Counted from the first letter of the stretch, positions 8,496-17,216 are shown. The stretch: 39,227 nt of DNA from an uncultured Planctomycetaceae bacterium (GCA_903921605.1 CAIXQV010000111.1:1-39227), one strand, 5' to 3'. Made by a program: numbers and translations. Notes: generated by a model from the letters alone, not told the origin.

Positions 8496-9047
8496 TCAAT
8501 ACCCCAGAAGTTCAAGGTATGATCTGCGTTCCGACTGAGTGAGCCCAAATACTTCCGCAAGCTGCAGCACAAGCTCTGTCGCGGCACCTCGCTGGGCCGA
8601 CTCGCAGGTGATCTCAATCTCAGCATATGGAGGCAGCCCTTCGACGGCATCCATAGAAATGGTGACGGGGAAGCCACCTGCAGCACCCTCAAAAGACCGG
8701 CGGACCTTCTTTACACAACCTGCAGGGGTAAATCCCAATGCTATCAGCAGAGACCGGAGGACCGAGTTGGACTGAACTGACTCAGTGGAGGGTATTTTCA
8801 GTTCCAGTTCTTCACGAGTCTTTGTGATTGTGTCGAGCCGCGGACCTTTGTAGGTCAATTCTATTTGACCGTTACACGACCGGATTCGAATGGCTTCGTC
8901 AGTCTGATCAAAGTCACGACAGGGATGATTAAAGTATTCGTCGCATTGACGATACTCGAGGACCGGATTTCCACCTCCCCAACGCAGAGCAGTCTGTTCG
9001 AATTCGCCCACATTGGTTACCAGATACTTGGCTTCCACTTCAATCAT
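8496..9047 (-). CDS. CYTH-domain protein (class IV adenylate cyclase / triphosphatase family)
   Basis: This 183-residue protein begins MIEVEAKYLV, carrying the ExExK signature (Glu3, Glu5, Lys7) of the CYTH fold, a tunnel-shaped metal-dependent phosphohydrolase or cyclase acting on triphosphates. Further family features are the basic and acidic strands: EAIRIRSCNGQIELTYKGP near 71-89, TREELELKIPS near 97-107, and KVRRSFE near 139-145. The C-terminal strand has ISMDAVEGLPPYAEIEI with Asp and Glu ligands. Class IV cyclase (CyaB) and thiamine- or inorganic triphosphatase activity cannot be separated by eye. It is the last gene of a minus-strand run with DUF971 and SMI1/KNR4 genes, with 22 bases to the upstream DUF971 gene. 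A GGAG site lies about 10 bases before the ATG. Confidence 0.88.
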   Translation of the reverse strand: MIEVEAKYLVTNVGEFEQTALRWGGGNPVLEYRQCDEYFNHPCRDFDQTDEAIRIRSCNGQIELTYKGPRLDTITKTREELELKIPSTESVQSNSVLRSLLIALGFTPAGCVKKVRRSFEGAAGGFPVTISMDAVEGLPPYAEIEITCESAQRGAATELVLQLAEVFGLTQSERRSYLELLGY

Positions 9048-9069
9048 GCTGCAAGTGCTCCGAAAATCA

Positions 9070-9387
9070 CTATTTGCTCCCCGAGGATGCCACTTTGTCT
9101 CCGATTGATCTCAGATGATTCCAGGTGAATAAACCTGAATCATGAGTATCTGACCAGCGAACTCTTAATGCGTAGTTTCCGCAAAGAGAGATATCATCAA
9201 GACCAAGGTCTACTGGAACGGTTTCCGGATCCAGAAGTTGCTTTCCTGAGAGTTCATCCACGCAGACAGCGCAGCGACAGTTTTGCCTGATCGTGCGAAA
9301 TGGCAAACGGGCGATGTCTGTATCAGACCATACCAATTCCAGAACTCGTTGTTCCTTGTGAACTTTTATATTCTTCGGGGACTGCAT
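9070..9387 (-). CDS. DUF971 (gamma-butyrobetaine-hydroxylase-like N-terminal domain) protein
   Basis: This 105-residue single-domain protein matches the DUF971 layout. It has an early LELVWSDTDIARLPFRTIRQNCRCAVC-type core, with Cys residues in RxxCxCAxC form near residues 36-42. It ends with ALRVRWSDTHDSGLFTWNHLRSI, the conserved SDGH.sGiy..e.LR-like block. Free-standing DUF971 proteins are widely linked to iron-sulfur or Mrp/ApbC functions by gene context, and the same fold forms the N-terminal part of gamma-butyrobetaine hydroxylase. Nothing here shows which applies. It lies between the SMI1/KNR4 gene (6-base gap) and the CYTH gene (22-base gap), so the three are probably co-transcribed. 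Confidence 0.88.
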   Translation of the reverse strand: MQSPKNIKVHKEQRVLELVWSDTDIARLPFRTIRQNCRCAVCVDELSGKQLLDPETVPVDLGLDDISLCGNYALRVRWSDTHDSGLFTWNHLRSIGDKVASSGSK

Positions 9388-9393
9388 AAGTGG

Positions 9394-9864
9394 CTACTCA
9401 GTTTCGTCAGGTTCAGAATCATCAAAGTCGTCGCCGGATTCACTGCCGGTCACAAATGACTCGATCAGCATCTCAACGAACTCTTCCAGCGAATCAGCAA
9501 TTACCTCAAACTCGACGGCGTGATGCCGAAACTGCAGTACGCCTGCGTGTTCCCCGTCGAGATCGACGCAGTAATAATCTCCTTCACCCGTTTCGCCAAT
9601 GACCAGAAGCTGATCAGGCCATCGGAATTCCTGACCGTCAGGATCGAGAATCGCTATCGCTCGTACTTCCCGGTTGATTTCCAGCACATCTGCCGGCATT
9701 GAGAATAGCTCAACCTCCGAGACAACACCTTCGGAATCGTCCCCGGAGTCGGACCGAAAAACAGCACTCAACAAAGGCGGGTAAGAATCGAGCAATTGAA
9801 CGTAATCTGCGGGAAGCGACGCTTCGCAAAGCGCTTCAAGCTCCTGAATAACCTCAGGTTTCAT
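9394..9864 (-). CDS. SMI1/KNR4 (SUKH) family protein
   Basis: This 156-residue acidic protein fits the SMI1/KNR4 fold. It begins PEVIQELEALCEASLPADYVQLL, followed by FSMPADVLEINREVRAI, then the VIGETGEGDYYCVDLDGE block and a C-terminal helix DSLEEFVEMLIESF. The tail is strongly acidic (SGDDFDDSEPDETE). SUKH proteins are often immunity proteins against polymorphic toxins, but many stand alone in housekeeping contexts. Here it leads a compact three-gene minus-strand unit with DUF971 and CYTH genes and no toxin gene nearby, so an immunity role is not indicated. A TTG three bases upstream (9867) is an alternative start; I prefer the ATG at 9864. Confidence 0.8.
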   Translation of the reverse strand: MKPEVIQELEALCEASLPADYVQLLDSYPPLLSAVFRSDSGDDSEGVVSEVELFSMPADVLEINREVRAIAILDPDGQEFRWPDQLLVIGETGEGDYYCVDLDGEHAGVLQFRHHAVEFEVIADSLEEFVEMLIESFVTGSESGDDFDDSEPDETE

Positions 9865-9947
9865 CAATCACCCGCTCAGACTTGAGTCAAACAAAGCCAA
9901 AGGTCCAGAATAAGCTTGCTGGTTGACTCCCGAAACGCAACGGCTGA

Positions 9948-11627
9948 TCAGTCCAGACCAGGGTGTTTTACCTTCTCCCAATACTTCTCGAAATTGAAAT
10001 CGGGGCTATTGTCGGCGTCATGACATTTCCCGCAGGTTTCATTTTTAGCGTGTTCAAGAGTTACGCGAACTTCTTTTGCAGCCGCTTCAGTGTTGCCAGC
10101 CTCAATCAACTCGACATGGCGACTTCCGGGACCATGGCAGTTCTCACACTGACTACCCCCCATTAGTGCCTGCAGAAGCCTCTCGGAGTCATCTGCTGCA
10201 AACTCCTCGTTCAAAAACCCATTTTGGAACCTGACATATTCTTCAGGATCCCAGCCGGTAACATGACAAGACAGACACTCAGGATCAAAGTCGCGAGCAA
10301 TTCCATGCAAACGCTCGTATCCGTGACGCTGATGGACGGGATCGAGACTTTCAAACGCATGGGCATGTGGTGTTTCCTTCCAAATGTCAAACGCCTTTGT
10401 GTGACACTCACCACATTTCGAAGCCCCAACAAAAGTTGCTCCGGACGGATGGGCAACTGGATTTTCTGCGGTAACAATTGAACTATCTTTCAGGCGTCCT
10501 TGATAGACCTTCATCAACTCTGCCATTTTTTCTGACTCGGAAAAATGAGCAGCGGACACAGTGACGAGTTCATATCGAATCGAGTCCTTTTCGCCCTTTG
10601 GATACAACCCGACAACTCCTGCCGTCTTGCCTTTTTCACCCACACGCAGGAGACGAACAGGACCAATCATCTCTGGCTCTCGATCACCATCTTTTCCGTC
10701 CGCAGCCACAATGATATCGAACTGAGGAAATGCGGCGGCTTGTTCTCGAATCTCTTCGTCCGTTGACTGCGAAAGCAGGACTCTGAAGTCAACCTTCTCC
10801 TCATCAAATCTGCTCAGAACATCCTTCAATGCTTCCGTAGGATCACCCCATTGCAAATCCGCAACGGCCGCTTCTTCCGGAGTGCGATCAGGAATAACCT
10901 CGCGGCGAATCTTGTCGCTCATAACGCTGGTGATGCCGACTTTACATCCCTGCACTTCAACAATTGTGTATGAAAGCGGTGTGCCAATCTCTTTGGTCCC
11001 GAGGAAGGTCAGGTTGGCTCCCAGGAAACACAGCCTTGGATCACCAGTATCCAGATGTTGGGCCAACAGATAACCCGGATCCAGCCGCAACTCAGCAACG
11101 CCCATCCCCAGCGCCACATACTTCATCTCGCGCAGCGCTTCGAGCATCGTTTCAAATTTGATCTGAGCCTGCGGCCCGGAACGTCTCGAGAGACCACCAA
11201 CATCAACGCCTCTGACCGTCCACCCCAGCGATTCAATCTTCGAAAACAAACCTGCTCGACGAGCCATCCCACCCAACTGATTTGCCGTACAACCGCACGG
11301 CTCAAAATAGCCGAACTGCTCACCCGTCACGATAAATGTCAGGAGCGGCTTCGGCCATTCAGGGAACATTAGTGGCGCTACCAGCTGCGCAGATTCAGCG
11401 ACATCACTCGATACGGTTGCTGTATCACTTCTCTGAGTAGCGATGAGGGATGTTGGCTTTTCAGGATCACCCTGTTTCTGACTAGAGGCTGCGATCGGAG
11501 GAGGCACCGTGGCTGGCGTCCCCGGATCCGTTATTGGAGGTTTCTCCGGAAGCGGCATCCATATCAACGACGCGGCAAGAAAGATCAGCCCCAGGAAACT
11601 GAGAACAATGAACGTCGAGTTGCGCAT
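9948..11627 (-). CDS. Degenerate 5'-nucleotidase-like domain fused to a tetraheme cytochrome c domain
   Basis: This 559-residue exported protein has an N-terminal hydrophobic segment (about 5-24) that is a signal anchor or signal peptide, followed by a Pro/Ser/Thr-rich linker to about 90. Residues 95-390 resemble the UshA/5'-nucleotidase metallophosphatase fold (GGMARRAGLFSKI, VRGVDVGG). The catalytic landmarks are altered: the DxH position reads EQF, the GD position reads VGG, and a GNHE-like motif is absent. A Cys-Gly-Cys motif (111-113, EPCGCTANQLGG) is present instead. Residues 400-559 carry four CxxCH haem-binding motifs (405-409, 451-455, 494-498, 532-536) and extra His residues that could be distal ligands, in the style of the cytochrome c-554 group. 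It is the most downstream gene of a minus-strand block with DUF1573, O-antigen-ligase-like and WecA-like genes. Electron transfer outside the cytoplasm is likely; the partner is unknown. Confidence 0.88.
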   Translation of the reverse strand: MRNSTFIVLSFLGLIFLAASLIWMPLPEKPPITDPGTPATVPPPIAASSQKQGDPEKPTSLIATQRSDTATVSSDVAESAQLVAPLMFPEWPKPLLTFIVTGEQFGYFEPCGCTANQLGGMARRAGLFSKIESLGWTVRGVDVGGLSRRSGPQAQIKFETMLEALREMKYVALGMGVAELRLDPGYLLAQHLDTGDPRLCFLGANLTFLGTKEIGTPLSYTIVEVQGCKVGITSVMSDKIRREVIPDRTPEEAAVADLQWGDPTEALKDVLSRFDEEKVDFRVLLSQSTDEEIREQAAAFPQFDIIVAADGKDGDREPEMIGPVRLLRVGEKGKTAGVVGLYPKGEKDSIRYELVTVSAAHFSESEKMAELMKVYQGRLKDSSIVTAENPVAHPSGATFVGASKCGECHTKAFDIWKETPHAHAFESLDPVHQRHGYERLHGIARDFDPECLSCHVTGWDPEEYVRFQNGFLNEEFAADDSERLLQALMGGSQCENCHGPGSRHVELIEAGNTEAAAKEVRVTLEHAKNETCGKCHDADNSPDFNFEKYWEKVKHPGLD

Positions 11628-11689
11628 TTCGTAACAGCCCTGGTACCGATAACGGTAGTAACGTGCTGCCAGCCCTGTCTGACCGACAT

Positions 11690-11708
11690 ACAGCCTAATT
11701 CAGGCTGT
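11690..11708. repeat. Hairpin between DUF1573 and multiheme cytochrome genes
   Basis: A perfect 7-bp inverted repeat (ACAGCCT / AGGCTGT) with a 5-base loop lies in the 148-base gap between the two minus-strand genes. It has no T-tract on either strand, so it is not a convincing intrinsic terminator. It could be an mRNA-processing or stability element. Confidence 0.35.
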
Positions 11709-11775
11709 CAAACGGAACAAACAATAGCTTTTTGCGACTTTCCAGAGAACCCCAAAAGAACTCTGCCCTCAACCT

Positions 11776-13008
11776 TTAATTTGAGTAAATCAGTAGACTG
11801 AAATTCAGCTTTTCGCCGGAAGAATGATTTGTGGATATCGCAACCTGACCGGGTTTTGAATCCGTGCGTTGAACGTGAGGCCTTCCCGGAGGAACCACAA
11901 TCTTCAACAAGTAACGATGGACAGTGCCTGATGGCTCACCAACCGGTGAAATTGAGGCGGTAACAAAGGAGGGATCTGCCTTGACTTCGGTGATCTTGAG
12001 AGGCTCGGTCATGTCTTTTTCATCAACGACCATCAACAGGGTTGCCTCACGGCCTTCCGAGGCGGGAAATGAACCAAGCCGCAATTGCATTTTATCGGAG
12101 TCGTACATCGTGCCGGCCATCGGCTGTAACCGGATAACGCCCTGCTTGCGAGCCGTTACCAGAATTTTTATCGGCTCTGATTCCTGAACCAGTTTGACTT
12201 CCACTTCCTCAGAAAACAAACCCGCAGGAATGCTTGGCGAAACTTCCACATTCACAGAGACCCCACCAACGTAGTCCCCGGCTGCAAAGTCTTCAGGTGT
12301 AAAAGGCCCAGGCGTTAATGTCACTAACCCCGAAGGACTCTTCAAAGACTCTATTTCCAGTGTCGAAAGAAGCTTCGAACCAATTGTCGCCCTAAGCTTC
12401 GCCGCCTGTGTTTCGTAAATATCTCCAACAGCCCAGATGCCAGGCTGCACGTCGTAGGGCATTTCGACGGCCCCCTCCACTGCCAGCTTGAGGGTTGTAT
12501 TCTTGGGATCGTTCGTAAACAGGTCACCCCCGTGACGAAAACCTCGATCTGCAACCTTCCCGCCATTCCAGTTCATCGTCAGCGTTATCGATTCGCCGGG
12601 CTTCACGACAGCGGCTTTCCTGGCAGTCTCTTCGACGGCACCGAAACCGAACCGAGTACACTTACAAGTCGTTGTCCCCGTCTTCAGGATCAGGTCGGCT
12701 TCACCTTCGTTTTTGATCACAAAGTCGTGCGATTTGTGCTCACCGACTCGCATCGTTCCGAACTTGAAGACGGGCCCCATAACGAAGGCTTTCGGCCAAG
12801 GTCCCGTGGCCGAAGGGACTGGATTGCTCTCTTCTTTGTGGTCATCACCACGTGCAGCATGTGCCGTAAGTGCAGAGGTATCTTTTGCGGCCTTAATCTT
12901 ATCGGCGACAGACGCTTCACTCGGTCCTTCCCCGCACCCGGTCACACCAGCCATGAAAAGGCCCAATGCCATGACACAAACTCTCGATACAGGATTTGAT
13001 TTCAACAT
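11776..13008 (-). CDS. DUF1573 lipoprotein
   Basis: This 410-residue exported lipoprotein has a signal peptide with lipobox MAGVTGC (lipidated Cys25 when counted from the ATG at 13008). After a low-complexity linker, residues about 75-165 form a DUF1573/ASH-type Ig-like domain (FKFGTMRVGEHKSHDFVIKN, then the conserved Cys-Lys-Cys in TTTCKCTRFG). A second and probably third Ig-like beta-sandwich follow (about 180-400). DUF1573 domains are common in planctomycetal and Bacteroidota envelopes and are thought to bind proteins or polymers; no enzymatic residues are seen. I chose 13008 over 13029 because GCGGAGAGCGCT gives a GGAG ribosome-binding site. It starts 30 bases after the stop of the O-antigen-ligase-like gene, so the two are probably co-transcribed. 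Confidence 0.87.
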   Translation of the reverse strand: MLKSNPVSRVCVMALGLFMAGVTGCGEGPSEASVADKIKAAKDTSALTAHAARGDDHKEESNPVPSATGPWPKAFVMGPVFKFGTMRVGEHKSHDFVIKNEGEADLILKTGTTTCKCTRFGFGAVEETARKAAVVKPGESITLTMNWNGGKVADRGFRHGGDLFTNDPKNTTLKLAVEGAVEMPYDVQPGIWAVGDIYETQAAKLRATIGSKLLSTLEIESLKSPSGLVTLTPGPFTPEDFAAGDYVGGVSVNVEVSPSIPAGLFSEEVEVKLVQESEPIKILVTARKQGVIRLQPMAGTMYDSDKMQLRLGSFPASEGREATLLMVVDEKDMTEPLKITEVKADPSFVTASISPVGEPSGTVHRYLLKIVVPPGRPHVQRTDSKPGQVAISTNHSSGEKLNFSLLIYSN

Positions 13009-13038
13009 AGCGCTCTCCGCCCGCTGCATTACTTCTGA

Positions 13039-15528
13039 TTATTTTGAAGACCCAGACTGCGTTTTCATCGCGTCCTGAATTAAGGCACGATCATCATCAC
13101 TCAAATACCTGTCCCGATGACCCCACTGATGATTTACCTCATCGAGCTGCCGGACTCGATCTGCCGCCAACACAAACAACTGTTCGACCTCAGCATTCGA
13201 ATCACCTCGCCTGATACCCTCGTAACAGAATCTGACAAGCTGCATCCACGCTTCAACGGAAGATGGGTACATGGCGACCACCTGTTGTTGCAACCCAATC
13301 GCCTCACTCAACAACCCGTCTTCGCTCTTGATTCGAAATCCAATGGCCAGACATTCTGCCTTCAGACCAACAGAAAAACTATTGCGTGTGTCGACAGAGA
13401 TCCAGAGGTTACAGGCATCCAGTGCCTTATCGAGCGATTTTTCCACTTTTGCCTTCTGTTCAGCCAACGAAACTGCATCTTCACCCGAATTTTTCACGGC
13501 CGATGCGATGCTTTCAAGCTCTTTCGATTCTTCTCTCAAGGCATACGCGGACAGCTCCGCAACTCGTTGGCGCGGCCCTACGGCAAGCAAATCCGTCTCT
13601 GCAGCCTTATGATAGGCCACCAATGCTTCCCGCGGGTTTCCCTGACGGTGAAGAAGGTCATCGCCCAGAAGCATATATCGCTCCACGCCGGAGACATCCA
13701 TCAGCCCAAACCGTAGCACAATGACTGCAGTTAATGCAGAAAGCGAAACGCCCGGGAACATCCAATTCCGTCTGAAGAAACTTGATTCATGACGCCGCAC
13801 GGGAATCCCTTCCTCCATCTGTCCAATCGCGGAGGAAATCAACAGCAGCAACATCACGATTGGCATTTCAAAGCCGCCAGCGGCAAGCAAATGCACCATC
13901 AAGGTTGCACAGGAAGCGAGACACACATTCCTGTCGAGACCTTGAATCTTCCCTTTGCTTCCGATCACGCAAAAGATCAATCCCGAAAGCGGTAGCAGTC
14001 GCTCCGTAAGGTCAAGATGAACCGACTCACCATTGATCCACTGCCAGGCCAGATGAACAATTGCCCCCAACACGATCGACTTTGGTACTGTGTATCGAAG
14101 GCGTTTCGCGATAACAATCTCCTCTGCTTGCGAAAGCAGAACCGCATCTGAAGAAAACGATTTGCGAAAACTGCCCCAGATGAATAACAGCAGACCAGCG
14201 AAGCCGATGGCCCCTCCGGCCGACCACGATTCAAGAAGAAAATTGTGAGGATCGCGAATCTCTTCGCTCCACTCATCTGCTTTATGCTTCAGATAGACCT
14301 GACGAAAATTGCCAGGACCAGCACCAGTGAGTGGTGCTTCCTTGATGGTTTCAATCGCCCCGGTCCAATAGAAAAATCTGCATTGCAGAGACCGAGATGA
14401 CTCAAATATCACCTCTTTATCCAGAGCCCCGGAAAAGGCTGCAATTCCCACGATGAGCCCCACAAAAGCCGCACCCAAAAACGACCACTGCAGAATCTTT
14501 CTCGCAGCAGTGGTTCGCCAACTGCTGATTGCAACAACAGCCAGACCCACAACGGCACCAGCCCAGGCAGAACGGCTTTTGGTCAGCACCAGACAGTACA
14601 GGATCAGCCCCGCCTGAAGCAGGGGAATGATTATTACCATGAATTTTCGCGGCCCGCGGAAAGTCCAGGCTTGGACTGCTTGTCCAACCAGTAATACGAA
14701 CGATGTTGCAAGCACACCGGCCAAAGTATTCGTCAGCGAAAATGTTGCGAATGGCTCAGAGCTTGACAGGAGTCGATTCTCCCACAGGATTCGATCGGTC
14801 CCTTCGAGCGGAATCCCCTTCGACTGAAAACGAGACACAATTTCAGAAATTCGAAACAGTCCCGTTCCACCGGGCTCCGCAAGGGCCTTATCCAGTTCTG
14901 AACGTTCGCCCCGATACCATTCCGCCTGCTCAGGGTAGAAAACCTGATGTTGCCAAATGCCCATCACGGCAAGCCCAACGACGATCGTAGTCACGACCTG
15001 ATACGCCTGAATCGCCTGAAGTCGATCGAGGCTCAAGTGTCGAAATATTCTCCAGGCGACCAATAATCCAATCCACTCAAATGTCAGATTCAACGCCGAC
15101 CGACGATCTCCTTCAACATGAAACACACAGGCCGTTGACAGGATATGTCCAACGACAATAAGCAGTACTCCAAAATCCACGATGCCGAATCCAGCCCTTC
15201 GCAGGCTATCGCCCTGATCGCCTCGCGCTGCAGTCCAATATCGAAGCCCGATCATTCCTCCCAGCGTCAGCCAAAGAATCACCAGATGCAACCCGCCTCC
15301 ATTCACTGCGTCTTCCGTCGGCCATAAGAATGCAGACGTCAGCAAGGCCAGCGCAAAGATTATCAGTGGTGATCGCATGAACAAATCTTGAAGGAAGCAG
15401 ACTGAACCAGACAGAAACATCACAGCAAATAGAAACGGAAAACGATCGCGGCGAAACCACCAACGATCTTCCAGCAGAGTTCCTCGAACAACTGCAGAGA
15501 TGCGAAACGCTTCGCCCGCGGACGGCAT
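13039..15528 (-). CDS. O-antigen ligase / polymerase-like membrane protein with C-terminal TPR region
   Basis: This 829-residue membrane protein has roughly a dozen hydrophobic segments in the first ~600 residues. The central motif set is that of the Wzy/WaaL (O-antigen ligase) superfamily: TKSRSAWAGAVVGL (316-329), then after a large extracytoplasmic loop GAGPGNFRQVY (402-412) and DPHNFLLESWSAGGAIGF (426-443). The first Arg/Ser cluster and the DPHN histidine are residues known to be functional in this superfamily. The C-terminal ~200 residues are helical repeats (AYHKAAETDLLAVG..., LKAECLAIGFRIKSEDG) resembling TPRs, an arrangement seen in ligase-like proteins of planctomycetes. Its role is either polymerisation of an envelope polysaccharide or its transfer to an acceptor. 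It starts 15 bases after the WecA-like gene, with a GGGAAAG ribosome-binding site. Confidence 0.88.
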   Translation of the reverse strand: MPSAGEAFRISAVVRGTLLEDRWWFRRDRFPFLFAVMFLSGSVCFLQDLFMRSPLIIFALALLTSAFLWPTEDAVNGGGLHLVILWLTLGGMIGLRYWTAARGDQGDSLRRAGFGIVDFGVLLIVVGHILSTACVFHVEGDRRSALNLTFEWIGLLVAWRIFRHLSLDRLQAIQAYQVVTTIVVGLAVMGIWQHQVFYPEQAEWYRGERSELDKALAEPGGTGLFRISEIVSRFQSKGIPLEGTDRILWENRLLSSSEPFATFSLTNTLAGVLATSFVLLVGQAVQAWTFRGPRKFMVIIIPLLQAGLILYCLVLTKSRSAWAGAVVGLAVVAISSWRTTAARKILQWSFLGAAFVGLIVGIAAFSGALDKEVIFESSRSLQCRFFYWTGAIETIKEAPLTGAGPGNFRQVYLKHKADEWSEEIRDPHNFLLESWSAGGAIGFAGLLLFIWGSFRKSFSSDAVLLSQAEEIVIAKRLRYTVPKSIVLGAIVHLAWQWINGESVHLDLTERLLPLSGLIFCVIGSKGKIQGLDRNVCLASCATLMVHLLAAGGFEMPIVMLLLLISSAIGQMEEGIPVRRHESSFFRRNWMFPGVSLSALTAVIVLRFGLMDVSGVERYMLLGDDLLHRQGNPREALVAYHKAAETDLLAVGPRQRVAELSAYALREESKELESIASAVKNSGEDAVSLAEQKAKVEKSLDKALDACNLWISVDTRNSFSVGLKAECLAIGFRIKSEDGLLSEAIGLQQQVVAMYPSSVEAWMQLVRFCYEGIRRGDSNAEVEQLFVLAADRVRQLDEVNHQWGHRDRYLSDDDRALIQDAMKTQSGSSK

Positions 15529-15543
15529 ATCTTTCCCAAACGT

Positions 15544-16701
15544 TCACTCCGGAGAATGAACGGAGACAGAAGACTGCTGAGTTCTGACTTCCGCTAACGT
15601 CACCTGAATCTCATTTACGGATCGCCGCCCAACAGTTTCCAGAATCGCGATCACAGCCAAAACACAGGAGATCAAAGAACATACCAGAGCGGCTCCAGCC
15701 CAGTCTTCAACTTTATACAGCAACAACCCCGCAAGTCCCGTCATCGCGGTCGTTAAATGAATCATGAGCACTGCGTAGACTGGTCGAAATCCCAGCTCCA
15801 CTAAGCGATGCGAGAAATGACTCTTGTCCCCATGAAATGGACTCCGTCCCTGACTGAGGCGAATAAAGACCACACTGCAAAAATCGTAGAGCGGGACAGC
15901 CATCACGCAGACCGGAGCCAACATGACGTGCCGACTGCCTGTGCTTTCGTAAAACGTCCCCGTTACAGTAAGAGTCGCCAACAGGAAGCCAATCAAATTA
16001 CTGCCACAGTCTCCCATAAAGATGCTGGCCGGAGGTCGATTCCAGACCAAAAATCCAGACAAGGCACCGGCCAGCAACACCAACGGAAACGCGACAGACA
16101 CCGTTGGTGACCGAAGCATAACCAGGAGAATGGCAGCAAACATCAATGAGGCGATCAGACCAATGCCCGCCGACAACGCATCCATGTTGTCCAGAAAGTT
16201 CATCGCGTTGGTCAACACAATGATCCATAGCACGGTCGCCGCAAAACCAAACCAGGGCTGGCTCACAAACACCGTCGCTCGGACCCCGGCCAGTACGACT
16301 CCCACAGCAACCAACATCTGCAGACCAAGCCGAAACTTCCACGAGAGATTCCAGCGGTCATCCGCGAGTCCGGCCAGAAAGAGCACGATCGCGCCTGCAG
16401 CAATCGCCACCAGTTGGACCGTTCGATGCGAAGCTTCTCCAAGCTCCTGAAGGATCTCATCAATCACAGCAAATCGTCCTGCGGACTGAAAGATACAGAC
16501 TGCCACGATCACCATTGCGGGGATCAAAACTCCCAGAAATATCGCGATGCCACCACCGCGAGGCGTGGGCTGAACATGGACCTTTCGCTCTCCGGGAAGG
16601 TCAATTAGTCCCAACGCTGGCGCTAAGGCTCGTACCACAGGGGTCAGAATTACAGTGAGAATCGCGGATGCCAGAAATCCGGCAACCATAAACTCCAGCA
16701 T
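15544..16701 (-). CDS. WecA/TagO/MraY-family undecaprenyl-phosphate sugar-1-phosphate transferase
   Basis: This 385-residue integral membrane protein has about 10-11 hydrophobic segments. It transfers a sugar-1-phosphate from a UDP-sugar (GlcNAc in WecA) to undecaprenyl phosphate, the first membrane step of envelope glycan assembly. Family motifs are PTPRGGGIAIFLG near 46-58, the Asp-rich AGLADDRWNL near 110-119, NAMNFLDNMDALSAGI near 165-180, FMGDCGSNLIGFLLA near 228-242 and the cytoplasmic loop HGDKSHFSHRLVELGF. The HxxxHHRL-like loop and the absence of MraY-specific sequence favour the WecA/TagO side. It heads the minus-strand run to the ligase-like gene. A GAAGG ribosome-binding site precedes the ATG. 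The polysaccharide made is unknown; no other glycosyltransferase gene is in the window. Confidence 0.93.
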   Translation of the reverse strand: MLEFMVAGFLASAILTVILTPVVRALAPALGLIDLPGERKVHVQPTPRGGGIAIFLGVLIPAMVIVAVCIFQSAGRFAVIDEILQELGEASHRTVQLVAIAAGAIVLFLAGLADDRWNLSWKFRLGLQMLVAVGVVLAGVRATVFVSQPWFGFAATVLWIIVLTNAMNFLDNMDALSAGIGLIASLMFAAILLVMLRSPTVSVAFPLVLLAGALSGFLVWNRPPASIFMGDCGSNLIGFLLATLTVTGTFYESTGSRHVMLAPVCVMAVPLYDFCSVVFIRLSQGRSPFHGDKSHFSHRLVELGFRPVYAVLMIHLTTAMTGLAGLLLYKVEDWAGAALVCSLISCVLAVIAILETVGRRSVNEIQVTLAEVRTQQSSVSVHSPE

Positions 16702-17216
16702 CGGTGAGCCTTCTTAACGCGGGGCTGAACGGAAAACGGTTGCGTGTTGTACGTTGATTCAACGAGTTGCTACAGGAGAAATCCGCGAAACAAGGACCTC
16801 CTGAAATAATCAATTGGGCTTGACGCTAAATCAGGCCAGGACTCTCTGCAAGTGCCGCCAATATCCTGAATCGCGGCCAGCCCCGTCCAAAGTTTTGAAG
16901 ATTTGACAATCCCTAAACAGTTCTCGGCGGACAACAAGATCCCTTGGCCGTTTCAGTGCAGAATCTACAATTCCAAGTGACTGTTTTCCGAATAGGCGTG
17001 AGGATTTTGCAGGCTAGACCGTCCATTGTTGTAGATTTGGCAGCGTGCCGACAGACACTTGGACTGAACCAAAACACTGTAAAGCCATATCACAAAATGA
17101 CTTACAGTAAATCAAGAAAGTCCGGCCCGTTTTGGCGCGGCAGTTGCCATTGAAGTTGAATCAGTTCGACAACAAACAGGCCATAGACTGTATCAAAGCA
17201 TAACGGAGTGAGTGCG
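16702..17216. other. Divergent promoter region between the WecA-like and TPR-like genes
   Basis: These 515 bases separate two divergent genes. The right end holds a good sigma-54 promoter match (listed separately). The rest has no ORF with protein character and no tRNA-like or terminator structure that I can see. Promoters for the minus-strand envelope operon should lie toward the left end, but no boxes were clear by eye. Confidence 0.5.
17133..17148 (+). promoter_or_regulatory. Candidate sigma-54 (RpoN) promoter
   Basis: The sequence TGGCGCGGCAGTTGCC matches the -24/-12 consensus TGGCACGNNNNTTGCW: the GG and GC pairs are separated by exactly 10 bases, and all invariant bases are present. 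Transcription would begin near 17159, giving a leader of about 58 bases before the ATG at 17217. No enhancer-binding protein gene is in the window. Confidence 0.5.

Noticed and set aside
13117..13716. 199-codon plus-strand frame
   Set aside because: It lies entirely antisense to the TPR part of the O-antigen-ligase-like gene and has no recognisable features.
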